A stretch of DNA of 64,000 bases from Alkalihalophilus pseudofirmus. GTDB lineage: Bacteria; Bacillota; Bacilli; Bacillales; Bacillaceae_D. A program made the translations under genes and the position numbers. The notes under the pieces are model-generated. The model saw only the letters and a program-made list of their open reading frames with translations. It was not told the DNA's origin and searched no databases. Each line of letters opens with the position of its first letter. Position 1 is the first letter of the stretch. This document shows positions 34,900 to 43,966 of this stretch, piece by piece. The stretch is from the NCBI RefSeq assembly GCF_029094545.1, contig NZ_CP117835.1, positions 3,576,001 to 3,640,000 of the forward strand, read 5' to 3'.

Positions 34900-35490
34900 C
34901 TATAAGCTTGAATCAACAGCAGCTCCAACGGCTTGAAAGGAGATGCTATTTTTTTGTTTTACATACGTTTCGGTCTGCCATTTCGGCATATGGATGTCCG
35001 GCTCTCTACGGTTCACTTTAATATCAGTCTGATGATTAGGCACGCGGAAGCTAACCTGCGCTGGCTCAAAATGAATTTTGGTACTCGAGACAGATCTAGG
35101 CATGTTCACTGTTTGAAGCTGGCCTTGGGGCTTTTCGCTATTAACTTTAGCTAATCTACCTAAGGCTCCAAAGCCATTTTCTATTTTCATCATTTGATCG
35201 CCGTGTTGACGTCTTTTTGTAAGATGTTCAGCTGCTTTTTGTTGAGCTCGTTGATAAAATTCATCAGCAAGACGAAATGGAGTTTTCAAATTAGCCTCAG
35301 CAAAGGCTTGTGTTTGATCAATAGATAGCTCAGCAGATTTTGTATTAATCTCAATCATCCCTGTATGAGTCTGTCTAATTTGCAGGTCAGCGTTATGCTG
35401 TTTGATTTGAGGGTGAGATCTGTTAGCTCTGATACCGATATAAGCATCTGTCGATTGAATGGCTATATGCGGGACTCTCACAATGTACAC
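34900..35490 (-). CDS. yviE: DUF6470 family protein (YviE-like)
   Basis: A 196-residue protein located between flgL and fliW, as yviE in B. subtilis. It has an N-terminal IQSTDAYIGIRANRSHPQIKQHNADLQIRQTHTGMIEI stretch and a C-terminal repeat-like series of short beta segments (VNMPRSV, QVSFRVPNHQTDIKVNRREPDIHMP). There is no signal peptide. The function is not established. It starts 12 bp after the flgL stop and belongs to the flg operon. Confidence 0.8.
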   Translation of the reverse strand: MYIVRVPHIAIQSTDAYIGIRANRSHPQIKQHNADLQIRQTHTGMIEINTKSAELSIDQTQAFAEANLKTPFRLADEFYQRAQQKAAEHLTKRRQHGDQMMKIENGFGALGRLAKVNSEKPQGQLQTVNMPRSVSSTKIHFEPAQVSFRVPNHQTDIKVNRREPDIHMPKWQTETYVKQKNSISFQAVGAAVDSSL

Positions 35491-35502
35491 ACCCTCTCTA
35501 TC

Positions 35503-36690
35503 TTAACGTAAGAAGTCTATTAATGAAGGTTGAATCACACGTGCACCAACAGCAAGTGCGGCACGGTGGACGCTTTCTTGAGTCGTGAGGTCAATAATCA
35601 CTCTCTCAAGGTCGACATCTTCGTTATCAGACATAATTCGTTTTGCAAATACATTTTGTTCCATGAGACGGTTTTCGATCATTTCGACTCGGTTCACACG
35701 AGCTCCAAGTTCAGCACGCTCGGCTACTAGATAATCAATATGGCCAAACATATCATCAATATAACCTGTTAAATCCTTGCCCTCTAAACTTGGATTCTCA
35801 AGTGCCTGTTCAAGACGAATGATATCCCCAAATAATGCTGTACTAAATACTTTAGAAGCATCAATATTGACAGGTATTGTTACGCCTTTCATTAATTCAA
35901 TCTCCACAGTCTGCGTGTTTACAGAAACAGCAGCTCTATCAGAGACCACTATATCATCTTGGCGTATAACCTTTGTAATTGGCTCAGTTGCTCCAATTGT
36001 TTTATTAGGCTCTGAGAAAGTAACATTTCCATCTTCCTCTACAATAAGCTGATAAGCCTTTTGCTCAAAGCCCTCTTCCCCAAATACAGGCTCTTTCCCT
36101 ATTTGCCGGATATCTTGGAAGATACGATTTCCATCTCCACTCTCGCCTACATATCTAAAAGTTTGTCCCCCATAGGTAACATTATATTGATCTAGATTTT
36201 CAGCAGCACTATTATTCAATACTGCTATGCCTAGGTTCATTTTAGAATCATCAATAATAGGTGGATTTGTCGTATTTGTGCCATTAAAAATATACTTGTT
36301 ACTCACTTTGGTATTAGCCAGCGATTGTAAATGTTCTCGCAGCTGCTTTACCTCTTTTGCTATATTCGCTCTTTGCGTTGCTTCGTACGTATCATTTGAC
36401 GCTTGCGTAGCTAACTCGCGAATTCTCTGGACCGTTTGTGTTGCCTCATCGAGTGCAGAATCAGCAGAATCTACCCAGTTGTAAACTTCTCGTAAGTTGC
36501 GTTGAAATTGCCCCACTTCGGTTACCTGGGAACGATAACGCATACCTTTCATTGCTACCACTGGATCTTGTGAAGCTTTTGTAATACGTTTGCCTGTAGC
36601 AAGCTGGTCTTGAAGGTTTGCTAAACGGTTATAACCTTGACTAATATGTTTTAATGAGCTTGTGGAAAGCATCATCTGTGTAACTCGCAT
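35503..36690 (-). CDS. flgL: Flagellar hook-filament junction protein FlgL
   Basis: A 395-residue hook-associated protein 3 linking FlgK to the filament. The N-terminus MRVTQMMLSTSSLKHISQGYNRLANLQDQLATGKRI and the C-terminal DVDLERVIIDLTTQESVHRAALAVGARV give the flagellin-like coiled-coil ends. Somewhat longer than the about 300 residues of B. subtilis FlgL, with the extra length in the central variable part. It lies 13 bp after flgK. Confidence 0.93.
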   Translation of the reverse strand: MRVTQMMLSTSSLKHISQGYNRLANLQDQLATGKRITKASQDPVVAMKGMRYRSQVTEVGQFQRNLREVYNWVDSADSALDEATQTVQRIRELATQASNDTYEATQRANIAKEVKQLREHLQSLANTKVSNKYIFNGTNTTNPPIIDDSKMNLGIAVLNNSAAENLDQYNVTYGGQTFRYVGESGDGNRIFQDIRQIGKEPVFGEEGFEQKAYQLIVEEDGNVTFSEPNKTIGATEPITKVIRQDDIVVSDRAAVSVNTQTVEIELMKGVTIPVNIDASKVFSTALFGDIIRLEQALENPSLEGKDLTGYIDDMFGHIDYLVAERAELGARVNRVEMIENRLMEQNVFAKRIMSDNEDVDLERVIIDLTTQESVHRAALAVGARVIQPSLIDFLR

Positions 36691-36703
36691 GAACGTCTAC
36701 CTC

Positions 36704-38374
36704 CTATCGACCAACGACACCCATACCGTTAATAATGCGATCGAGCATTTCGTCAACCATTGTAATATTTCTAGCTGCTGCATTATAAGCATGCTGGAAT
36801 TGAATCATCATCGTCATTTCTTCATCAAGAGACACATTACTCACTGACTGTCGTTGAAACTCAACATTCCCACGCAAACTTTCTGAGCTGCCGAGCATAC
36901 GGCCCGCTTCTTGAGTTTTCACGGCCATTTCACCGATAACGCTTTGATAAAAGCTTTTAATCGTAGCGGTTTGACCATTAAAATTCATTAAAGTATCTTT
37001 TGCATTCGACATTAACAGGGCGTTTGATCCATCTCCAGAAAACGACTTAGGAATGTCTGGATTTCTATAGCTGCCGTCATCGGATAATAACTCGCGAATT
37101 CTCTCGTAATTCTTAGGGAATTCTTTCATCAAGGTTTCATATTCCGCACGTGCATCAGTAGTTAAGGCGTCCTTATTAACGCCGGCAGCTGTGATTTTGT
37201 TCAAATTGCCCATAATGTCAGAGTGCACCTTAAGTGTAGCGGCTGCATTAGCGGGATCAAATTCAAAGAAAGCTCCCCCTAATTCTGAAGGTTCTCCTAC
37301 TGCATTAAGAGTAAATCCTATCGAGTGAATATTGTTCATTTCTGTCGCAAATTGAAGAGCCATCTCGTTTAAGTTAGTAAGCATCTCAGGATAAGTGCCT
37401 TTAGTTGAGCCATCTGCACTTATGTAACCGAATGCTTCAATCAGCGCCTTTAATTCTCCTCTTGCAAGTTTGTCAAACTTAATACTCTCATCATCAGTTC
37501 CGTTACCATTAATATCGACAAATGTGAGCTCATTAAAAGCACCTTCGGAATAGTCCATTTCTTCATTGAATTTCTTTAGCGCTTCTCCATTTGTACCATC
37601 TATTAATTGAAGCTTCTCACCATTAGGAAGCTTCATAAAAACAGATACAGCCCCTTCAGCAACATTATTTGGCTGTCCGCTGCTTTTTTCACGCTTTGTC
37701 TCAATGTCAACTATTTGTGAAAGCTGGTCTAGAATTCGGTCCTGCTCATCATATAAATCATTAGGTACATACCCATGAGGCTCTGCTGAGCGTATTTGTT
37801 TATTGACATTGTTCAGCTGTTCTAAAAGTGAGTTCGCGGCTTTAATTGTCACATCAATTTCAGCTTTATAATCATCTTGAACCGTTGTTAATGAACTATT
37901 AAGATATTGAAATGTATTAGCAATTTCCTCTGCACGACGTCTTGCTACAGCCCTGGCACCAGAGTCATCAGCATCCCCATTTAAATCCTGCATCGCGCCC
38001 CAAAATTGATCGATCAAAGATGCTAACCCTTGTTCTGAGGGTTCATTTAAGATCCCTTCCATACGCGTAAGCGACTCATACTTCGCCCCATAATAGCCGG
38101 CTTTATTATTTTCATTTCTAAATTGCACATCGAGAAAATGCTCTCTTACACGTTGAATAGACCCTGCTTTTACTCCTGTACCAAGGTGACCCGGAAGCAT
38201 CGGACGATTCATTCCTACGTTTGGATACGGTTCTGTCTGTGTGAAATTAACACGCTGGCGCGTATAGCCAGGTGTGTTCGCGTTGGCAATATTATGACCG
38301 GTTGTATGCAAAGCGTACTGCTGGGTCATCATCGCACGTCTTGCTGTTTCTAATCCGTGAAAAGTTGATTTCAT
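36704..38374 (-). CDS. flgK: Flagellar hook-associated protein FlgK
   Basis: A 556-residue hook-associated protein 1 at the hook-filament junction. The N-terminus has TFHGLETARRAMMTQQYALHTTGHNIANANTPGYTRQRV, with the ANANTPGY motif of rod-hook proteins. The C-terminus VSLDEEMTMMIQFQHAYNAAARNITMVDEML is the matching helix. Length is usual. In operon flgM-flgN-flgK-flgL-yviE. Confidence 0.96.
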   Translation of the reverse strand: MKSTFHGLETARRAMMTQQYALHTTGHNIANANTPGYTRQRVNFTQTEPYPNVGMNRPMLPGHLGTGVKAGSIQRVREHFLDVQFRNENNKAGYYGAKYESLTRMEGILNEPSEQGLASLIDQFWGAMQDLNGDADDSGARAVARRRAEEIANTFQYLNSSLTTVQDDYKAEIDVTIKAANSLLEQLNNVNKQIRSAEPHGYVPNDLYDEQDRILDQLSQIVDIETKREKSSGQPNNVAEGAVSVFMKLPNGEKLQLIDGTNGEALKKFNEEMDYSEGAFNELTFVDINGNGTDDESIKFDKLARGELKALIEAFGYISADGSTKGTYPEMLTNLNEMALQFATEMNNIHSIGFTLNAVGEPSELGGAFFEFDPANAAATLKVHSDIMGNLNKITAAGVNKDALTTDARAEYETLMKEFPKNYERIRELLSDDGSYRNPDIPKSFSGDGSNALLMSNAKDTLMNFNGQTATIKSFYQSVIGEMAVKTQEAGRMLGSSESLRGNVEFQRQSVSNVSLDEEMTMMIQFQHAYNAAARNITMVDEMLDRIINGMGVVGR

Positions 38375-38392
38375 TTCTGCTCCTCCACTTAC

Positions 38393-38899
38393 TTAAGCTT
38401 TCGAATCAAAGGCAGAGCGGCTGTAAAGCTCTGTTTGTTCTTGTTTATCTGTAGGGTGTTGATAGTGCACATCTTCTGATTGCGGCACCATGAGGTCAAG
38501 GGAAAGGTTAACAAAACGCAAAGATTCTTCGATTAACTCTTTGTTTTGTTGGTTCATCTCAGAAAGCCTGCTCACTTCCTGGAGCAGTGCTTGCTGCAGT
38601 CTTTCTATCATGAGCCGGTCTTCACCCTCTGTATAGGTAAGCAGCGTTTGAACCGTCGCGTCTTCTCTGCCCTCTCCCTTATGCATCATAAACTCCTCGG
38701 CTGCCCTTGCCCGCTTGGCATCTGCCGCTTGTACAGCACGAATCAGCTTGGCTTCCTCACGAACAACCTGGCTGAGAGCATTCATGTCATTGGCTTTAAT
38801 CGCACCCGGCTTCTGCAGTGCTTTCTTATTCAATTCTTGATGAAGCTTTAACAGCTCCGCTAATGCTTGAATCACCAGTTGTGCTGACATGATACTCAC
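38393..38899 (-). CDS. flgN: Flagellar chaperone FlgN (YvyG-like)
   Basis: A 168-residue helical chaperone for FlgK and FlgL before export. The FlgN pattern is seen in LAELLKLHQELNKKALQKPGAIKANDMNALSQVVREEAKLIRAVQ. It lies between flgM and flgK with 8-18 bp gaps, as in B. subtilis. Slightly basic C-terminal tail ends YSRSAFDSKA. Confidence 0.9.
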   Translation of the reverse strand: MSIMSAQLVIQALAELLKLHQELNKKALQKPGAIKANDMNALSQVVREEAKLIRAVQAADAKRARAAEEFMMHKGEGREDATVQTLLTYTEGEDRLMIERLQQALLQEVSRLSEMNQQNKELIEESLRFVNLSLDLMVPQSEDVHYQHPTDKQEQTELYSRSAFDSKA

Positions 38900-38907
38900 C
38901 TATCCTC

Positions 38908-39174
38908 TTATTTATCGTTCCAGAACTCATACATTTTCTTCGCTACAGCTTCTGGATTCACTTTGTATTCCCCAGCTTCGATCTGCTTTTTAAGCGCCTC
39001 TACTTTTTCTTCGCGCGCTTTTTCAATCGGATTACCTTTTTGCCTCTCTAATGCTTCTGTCGAAATTTCAAGCTTATCAACTTTCTTCTTCGCACCTTGA
39101 AGCTTTTCTGATGTGTCTACTTGTTTTCTGTACGGATTTTGCTGGACGGACTGGTATGGATTAATCTTCATCAT
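38908..39174 (-). CDS. flgM: Anti-sigma-D factor FlgM
   Basis: An 88-residue inhibitor of sigma-D that keeps late flagellar genes off until the hook is complete. The N-terminus MKINPYQSVQQNPYRKQVDTSEK and the C-terminal sigma-binding helices (EEKVEALKKQIEAGEYKVNPEAVAKKMYEF) are typical. It is preceded by a predicted sigma-D promoter, giving negative feedback on that sigma factor. Confidence 0.94.
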   Translation of the reverse strand: MMKINPYQSVQQNPYRKQVDTSEKLQGAKKKVDKLEISTEALERQKGNPIEKAREEKVEALKKQIEAGEYKVNPEAVAKKMYEFWNDK

Positions 39175-39234
39175 TTTCCCTCCTTTGGCTCTACGTAACT
39201 GACATAAAAACGTACCGATTGGCTCATACAGCTT

Positions 39235-39261
39235 ATATCGGCACGTGTCTTGTCTCTGTTA
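39235..39261 (-). promoter_or_regulatory. Sigma-D promoter of flgM
   Basis: On the minus strand TAAC (39261-39258), exactly 15 nt, GCCGATAT (39242-39235). The -10 matches the consensus fully. The same TAAC variant occurs at hag. Confidence 0.8.
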
Positions 39262-39265
39262 AGGA

Positions 39266-39706
39266 TTATTTATCAAGCCGGTCATCTAAAGAGTGGTACG
39301 TTTTATTTTTCGCACGTTCTTCAGCTTTCAAATTTTCTTCTATCCGCTCTTTAAACTCTTTCTCTTTTGCAAGCTGATCTAAACCACCTGTTATATTTCC
39401 TTTACAGCTTTCACAAATCCGGCCTTGTTGAATAAGCGTGCCGCACGATTCACACGGGTAGCCCATGTTCGGAAAATGCGTGACAAGAATACGTCCTTCT
39501 TTCACAAATTGATGAATTTGCTCTAGCGGCACCTCTGTCTGCTCATGTACCTCGCGGATTGAAGCCATCCGGTTTTGTTTACGCCGCATAAATCGTGAAA
39601 CTCTATCGTAATTTTCCTCTTGTTCTTTATAGCATGTGTTGCAAATAGGACGGAGTGCCTTCACAAAAATTGTCCCGCACTTAGGGCAATTGGCTACATT
39701 TTTCAT
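39266..39706 (-). CDS. yvyF: TIGR03826-family flagellar operon protein (YvyF-like)
   Basis: A 146-residue protein with two zinc-ribbon-like cysteine sets, CPKCGTIFVKALRPICNTC near residues 5-23 and CESCGTLIQQGRICESC near 85-101. The middle is a helical segment with a helix-turn-helix look (IREVHEQTEVPLEQIHQFVKEGRI). Named YvyF in B. subtilis, where it lies between comFC and flgM as here; its molecular role is unclear. The start ATG 39706 follows GAGAGGAGAGGCGGATT; the longer frame to 39730 is upstream of this ribosome site. Confidence 0.85.
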   Translation of the reverse strand: MKNVANCPKCGTIFVKALRPICNTCYKEQEENYDRVSRFMRRKQNRMASIREVHEQTEVPLEQIHQFVKEGRILVTHFPNMGYPCESCGTLIQQGRICESCKGNITGGLDQLAKEKEFKERIEENLKAEERAKNKTYHSLDDRLDK

Positions 39707-39756
39707 AATCCGCCTCTCCTCTCTTACCATCTCATTATACCGTATGCTGACGTTTC

Positions 39757-40464
39757 TTACCTAGCCAGCGTTAACGATTCCACATGCTCGGCGCCGTGCT
39801 TCTTTAATACAAAGGCTGCCTGCCGCACTGTTGTTCCTGTAGTATATATATCGTCAAGTAATACGACTTTTTTTAGGGTTTTCAGTGAATCTATTCCACT
39901 CTGTATATAAAAAGGAGATTGGTTGACTTGAGAGATTCTCGCGTAGCGGTTCTTCTTGCTTTGCTGCTCACTTTCCCTCCTTCCCAGTGTTACAGTAGGA
40001 GCAAGCCACTCCTTTGATATTAGCTCCACTTGATTAAAACCGCGAGCATGAAGGCGTTCGTTGCTCAATGGCATGAGAACAGGCGAATAGTCTCTAAAGT
40101 TTTTAGCATAAAAGCTATTCAGTTTTGTTGAAAAATAGCGTCCAACCTCAGCATCCCCTTGGAATTTATATTGAGCGAGCCACTCTTTCATCGTCTCATT
40201 ATATGCGTAAAGCGAGGTGTTTTTCACAAGCAGATCTTTTGCTGTTTTGTGCTGGTTCCATTTACTACAATCAAGACAGAAGGCCTTAGCAGAGGATCGC
40301 CACATATCTGCGAGTACACGGCTGCACAACTCGCATTGCTCCCCATTTAATAGTTCTAGCCCCTCTTCACACCTCTCACATACTAACTCTTCCTCACTAT
40401 CTAAAAAGATCGCACTCCAGCTCAGCTTAGCACGCGTTTTCTCGTGACAAATTAAACATCTCAC
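39757..40464 (-). CDS. comFC: Competence protein ComFC, phosphoribosyltransferase-like
   Basis: A 235-residue protein used in DNA uptake. The N-terminus has a zinc-finger-like cysteine group (CLICHEK, CERCEEGLELLNGEQCELC). The C-terminal half is a type I phosphoribosyltransferase fold with the PRPP loop VVLLDDIYTTGTTVRQA. It lies 3 bp after comFA. The small comFB gene that separates them in B. subtilis is absent. Confidence 0.93.
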   Translation of the reverse strand: MRCLICHEKTRAKLSWSAIFLDSEEELVCERCEEGLELLNGEQCELCSRVLADMWRSSAKAFCLDCSKWNQHKTAKDLLVKNTSLYAYNETMKEWLAQYKFQGDAEVGRYFSTKLNSFYAKNFRDYSPVLMPLSNERLHARGFNQVELISKEWLAPTVTLGRRESEQQSKKNRYARISQVNQSPFYIQSGIDSLKTLKKVVLLDDIYTTGTTVRQAAFVLKKHGAEHVESLTLAR

Positions 40465-40467
40465 AAC

Positions 40468-41814
40468 CTATACCTCCCTCTTGTTCATCCAGTTAATCTG
40501 CGCTCTTGCCCGCACCATTGCATCAGTCTTTCCGTAATGCAAAAAGGTGACATCACCCGTTGGCATCTTGGCACTCCTCCCCACACGGCCTGCAATTTGA
40601 ACAAGCGCCGATTCTGTAAACACATGATCTTCCGCTCCAAGCACAGCAACATCCAGGTTGGCAATCGTAATCCCACGCTCAAGAATCGTTGTCGTTAGCA
40701 AAAGAGAATACTCTTCGTTTCTAAATCTTTTTACTTTATCATGCCGTTCTTTATCTGCTGCATAGACCGCTTCATGTTTAATAGATTGAGAGGCTAATAG
40801 ATGAGAGACTTCCTTTAACACTTCAACTGAGGGGAGAAATAAGAGGGTAGGCTTTTTCGCTTTAAGTCTTTCTTGAAACCACTTCATCAAAACAGGAGGG
40901 AGTTTCTTTTTCTTAAGGCGTGTCCGCCAGTTGCCGCACCAGGTGAAGTTTGGGACTGGCAGCGAAAAGCCATGGTAACGCCTCGGTACATAAACGATTT
41001 TCAGGTTAGGAATTTTTCTAATTTGAGTGGTAGGGGTGGCTGTTAAATAGATAAGACTTGATTGAGGTTTTCTTGCTTGTTGAATCGCATATTGGAGACT
41101 TTTGTCGTAACTAAACGGAAAGGCATCGACTTCATCCACAATCACCACATCAAAGCTTTTGTAGTAACGCATCACTTGGTGGGTGGTGGCGATGACAAGC
41201 TGGGCGTTTTTGTGCTGGTCTTTACTGCCGCCGTATAGGCTTGCTATCGCTATAGAAGGGAAGACAGCACGGAGTCGTGGGGATAGCTCTTTTACCACAT
41301 CCACACGCGGTGTTGCAATCAATACTCTTTCACCTTTATTGATAGCCGCTTCGATTCCTTTAAAAAGCATTTCTGTTTTTCCTGCTCCGCACACGGCCCA
41401 CAGTAAGAGCGAACTCTTCTTTTCTACTGCTTTGATCACAGAATTAGAAGCTTTCTCTTGAGCCAGGGAAAGTTCGCCTTCCCATTTTAAAGAGGATGAG
41501 TGATTGAGAAATGGAGTTTTATCAGAAATTGCGAGGTGGATTAGAGGCTTACATTCTTGAACTTTACCTAGTTTAATGCAATGGCGGCAGTACAAGCAGT
41601 CCTTCTGACACGTGTAGCAAAAATGAGAGGCGAATAAACTGCGGTCACGGTTTCCGCACCGTACACAGCTGGGGATAGACTGTTGATAAAGGATTGCAGG
41701 GGATTCTATTAATGTACCATTGTGGATAAATAAATCTAGTTCATGTTTCGGAAAAGGGATTTCTGTTCTCAGCAGGCGCTTGCCTGTAATAAATGTGAGT
41801 AAGTCGGTGGACAA
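40468..41814 (-). CDS. comFA: Competence ATP-dependent DNA helicase/translocase ComFA
   Basis: A 448-residue superfamily 2 helicase that helps pull transforming DNA through the membrane. An N-terminal four-cysteine zinc finger (CVRCGNR, CYTCQKDC, CRHC) precedes Walker A AVCGAGKTEM (about 145-155), the DEVDAF motif (near 225) and motif VI GRVGRSAK. It begins with TTG at 41814, supported by GAGGTGATC upstream. No clear ComK box was found before it. Confidence 0.93.
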   Translation of the reverse strand: MSTDLLTFITGKRLLRTEIPFPKHELDLFIHNGTLIESPAILYQQSIPSCVRCGNRDRSLFASHFCYTCQKDCLYCRHCIKLGKVQECKPLIHLAISDKTPFLNHSSSLKWEGELSLAQEKASNSVIKAVEKKSSLLLWAVCGAGKTEMLFKGIEAAINKGERVLIATPRVDVVKELSPRLRAVFPSIAIASLYGGSKDQHKNAQLVIATTHQVMRYYKSFDVVIVDEVDAFPFSYDKSLQYAIQQARKPQSSLIYLTATPTTQIRKIPNLKIVYVPRRYHGFSLPVPNFTWCGNWRTRLKKKKLPPVLMKWFQERLKAKKPTLLFLPSVEVLKEVSHLLASQSIKHEAVYAADKERHDKVKRFRNEEYSLLLTTTILERGITIANLDVAVLGAEDHVFTESALVQIAGRVGRSAKMPTGDVTFLHYGKTDAMVRARAQINWMNKREV

Positions 41815-41907
41815 GTGGGATCACCTCGGAGGATTAGTTAACAATTGGGGTAATTATAAGAAGAAAAGCATGAAACAACGGGTGCTGCTCCATGCTCAGG
41901 TTAATGT

Positions 41908-42762
41908 TTAGCGGGATAATTTATACCAAGAAACCCCTAGGCTTCCTTCGCCTAAATGCGTACCTATCACAGGACCGAAATGGCTGATGTCTACATCGAC
42001 ATTTTCAAATTTCTCTTGGATTTCTTTTGCAAGAGTTTCAGCAGACTCTAAGCGGTTGGCATGGATCACAGTCACCTTGAAGGCACCGCCTTGTGTCACA
42101 TCTTCTTCTAGCAGCTGGCAAATACGCCCGACAGCTTTCTTCTCCGTACGAACTTTTTCAAACGGTACAATGCTTCCTTCTTCAAAATGAAGGATTGGTT
42201 TAATCTTTAATAGATTACCGACTACAAGCTGAGCTGCGTTTAAACGGCCGCCGCGGTGTAAGTGCTGGAGACTGTCTACCATGAAATAGGCTTTAAGTGT
42301 TGTTTTGATCTCTTTTAGATGAGCTAGTATGGATTTCGCATCCGCACCTTCAGCTGCCATCTTCGCTGCTTCAAGCACGAAATAGCCTTGAGGGGCACAG
42401 CTGATTTCAGAGTCAAATCCCTCTATCGAGATATCTTCAACCATAGTCGCAGCACTCATTGCAGACTGGTATGTGCCACTAATTTTGCTAGATAAATGAA
42501 TTGTGATAATTTCTTCATAGCCTTGATCTTTCAGTTTCTCAAACGTCTCGACAAAATGGCCTATTGCCGGCTGTGATGTCGTAGGCAGTTTTTCTGTATT
42601 CTTTAACAGTTTATAAAACTCGCTCGTCGTAAGGTCGATTTCTTCTTGATAAGAATCTTCACCAATAACAACATTTAACGGTACCATCTCTATTGCATAT
42701 TGATCTCTAATGTCTGACGCGAGATATGCGGTACTATCTGTTACAATTGCGACTTTATTCAT
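41908..42762 (-). CDS. degV: DegV family fatty-acid-binding protein
   Basis: A 284-residue two-domain protein of the DegV/FakB family; relatives bind fatty acids for the FakA kinase. VAIVTDSTAYLASDI opens it, and TTSQPAIGHFVETFE and SSKISGTYQSA contain the Thr/Ser loops that hold the carboxylate. The start is ATG 42762 after GTGAGG; an in-frame ATG at 42807 adds 15 residues without a good ribosome site. It lies downstream of degU, as yviA in B. subtilis, but a terminator and array D intervene. Confidence 0.88.
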   Translation of the reverse strand: MNKVAIVTDSTAYLASDIRDQYAIEMVPLNVVIGEDSYQEEIDLTTSEFYKLLKNTEKLPTTSQPAIGHFVETFEKLKDQGYEEIITIHLSSKISGTYQSAMSAATMVEDISIEGFDSEISCAPQGYFVLEAAKMAAEGADAKSILAHLKEIKTTLKAYFMVDSLQHLHRGGRLNAAQLVVGNLLKIKPILHFEEGSIVPFEKVRTEKKAVGRICQLLEEDVTQGGAFKVTVIHANRLESAETLAKEIQEKFENVDVDISHFGPVIGTHLGEGSLGVSWYKLSR

Positions 42763-42899
42763 ACCTAATAGATCCTCACTTTGCTTTCCCATCTTGGGAA
42801 GATTCATTTCTCTTATACTCGTATTCTCTCCTATTAAATGTACCGTTAATTCTACTAAGATACAAGAGGAGAGATAGTCGATTTATGCAGGGATATGGA

Positions 42900-43073
42900 A
42901 ATGCGTCTGTTCAGGTGCTGATTGCGTCGGTTGAGCTGGGAATAGCGCCGGTGCCTGGCTTTATTGCGTTACTTCAGCATATTATTGCGCGGATTGACAG
43001 TGATTGCGTCAGTCTAAGGCTGAATTGCGCCGGTGTAGCGAGAGATTGCGTCACTCCCAGCTTTTATTGCGTC
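42900..43073 (-). repeat. Core array D: nine GACGCAAT-type cores, 174 bp
   Basis: Cores (plus-strand ATTGCGTC form) start at 42900, 42921, 42942, 42963, 42984, 43003, 43024, 43045 and 43066. All steps are 21 nt except 42984-43003 (19). Read from the degU side, the step order is 21-21-21-19-21-21-21-21, identical to arrays at 46015 and 53893. Spacer sequences differ from each other and between arrays. With its palindrome and the degU terminator it accounts for the 411-bp gap between degV and degU. Confidence 0.92.
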
Positions 43074-43074
43074 A

Positions 43075-43088
43075 ACTGAGCACTCAGT
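43075..43088. repeat. 14-bp palindrome ACTGAGCACTCAGT next to array D
   Basis: It stands one base from the first core, exactly as at 8459-8472. In both places palindrome, T, and core follow each other directly when read in the core direction. Confidence 0.8.
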
Positions 43089-43125
43089 CCCATTGTTTGC
43101 ACTCCTTAAAGTCTTCCTTTCCAAC

Positions 43126-43161
43126 CAAAAACAAGAGATACCAATAAGCGGTACCTCTTGT
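43126..43161 (-). terminator. Terminator of degU
   Basis: On the minus strand ACAAGAGGTACC pairs with GGTATCTCTTGT, followed by TTTTTGG. It lies 13 bp past the degU stop. Confidence 0.9.
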
Positions 43162-43173
43162 CCACCGTACGAA

Positions 43174-43875
43174 TTAACGAACGATGACATATCCTTTTTT
43201 AATCGCTTCGACTACCGCTTGAGTACGGTCGTTTACGCTCATTTTTTGCAGGATGTTACTTACATGGTTTTTAACCGTTTTTTCACTAATATATAGTGAT
43301 TCACCGATCGCACGGTTGCTTTGGCCGTCTGTCATCAGCTGAAGTACTTCACACTCACGACGAGTTAAAATGTGAAGAGGCTTTCTGTATTCGACTTCAC
43401 GGAAGCCGATTGACTCTTCGTATTTATCGTCCTCTGTAGCCAGACGACGGTATTCTTTAATTAAGTTATGTGTTACTTTCGGATGAATGTAGGATCCGCC
43501 TGAAGCAACCACTTTAACAGCTTCAATTAGAGCGCCTGCATCCATTTCTTTTAATAAGTAGCCTGATGCACCTGTTTTAAGTACATGAGTGACATACGTT
43601 TCATCATCATGAATGGATAGAATTAATACTCTTACATTCGGATATGCTGCAACAAGCTCACGCGTTGCCTCTACTCCGTTTACTTTAGGCATATTAATAT
43701 CCATTAAAATGACATCAGGACGATGCTCATCTACAAGAGCTCTTGCTTCAGAACCATCTTCTCCATCTGCTACAATTTCAAATTCCGGCTCCATTGCTAG
43801 GATTCGTTTTACACCTTCACGAAATAGCTGGTGGTCATCAATTAGTACTATACGGATCTTTTTATTTTCGTTCAT
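43174..43875 (-). CDS. degU: Two-component response regulator DegU
   Basis: A 233-residue regulator of exoenzymes, competence and motility. The receiver has D13/D14, phospho-acceptor D59 (ILMDINMPK) and K109. The C-terminal LuxR-type helix-turn-helix is [43 protein letters not shown]. The start is ATG 43875 after GGAGAGGTGAT; a GTG three codons upstream overlaps that site. It pairs with DegS encoded 91 bp upstream. Confidence 0.96.
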   Translation of the reverse strand: MNENKKIRIVLIDDHQLFREGVKRILAMEPEFEIVADGEDGSEARALVDEHRPDVILMDINMPKVNGVEATRELVAAYPNVRVLILSIHDDETYVTHVLKTGASGYLLKEMDAGALIEAVKVVASGGSYIHPKVTHNLIKEYRRLATEDDKYEESIGFREVEYRKPLHILTRRECEVLQLMTDGQSNRAIGESLYISEKTVKNHVSNILQKMSVNDRTQAVVEAIKKGYVIVR

Positions 43876-43966
43876 CCTTATCACCTCTCCGTTTACACGG
43901 TATTATCTTTGCCAATTACTAGTTCAATTAATCCATCTAAATCTTGATTTTGTACATTATTAATCG

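Noticed and set aside
42900-43073. CRISPR array
   Set aside because: The repeat is only 8 nt and degenerate, the spacers only 13 nt, and no cas gene is present. Several separate arrays in opposite orientations also argue against it.
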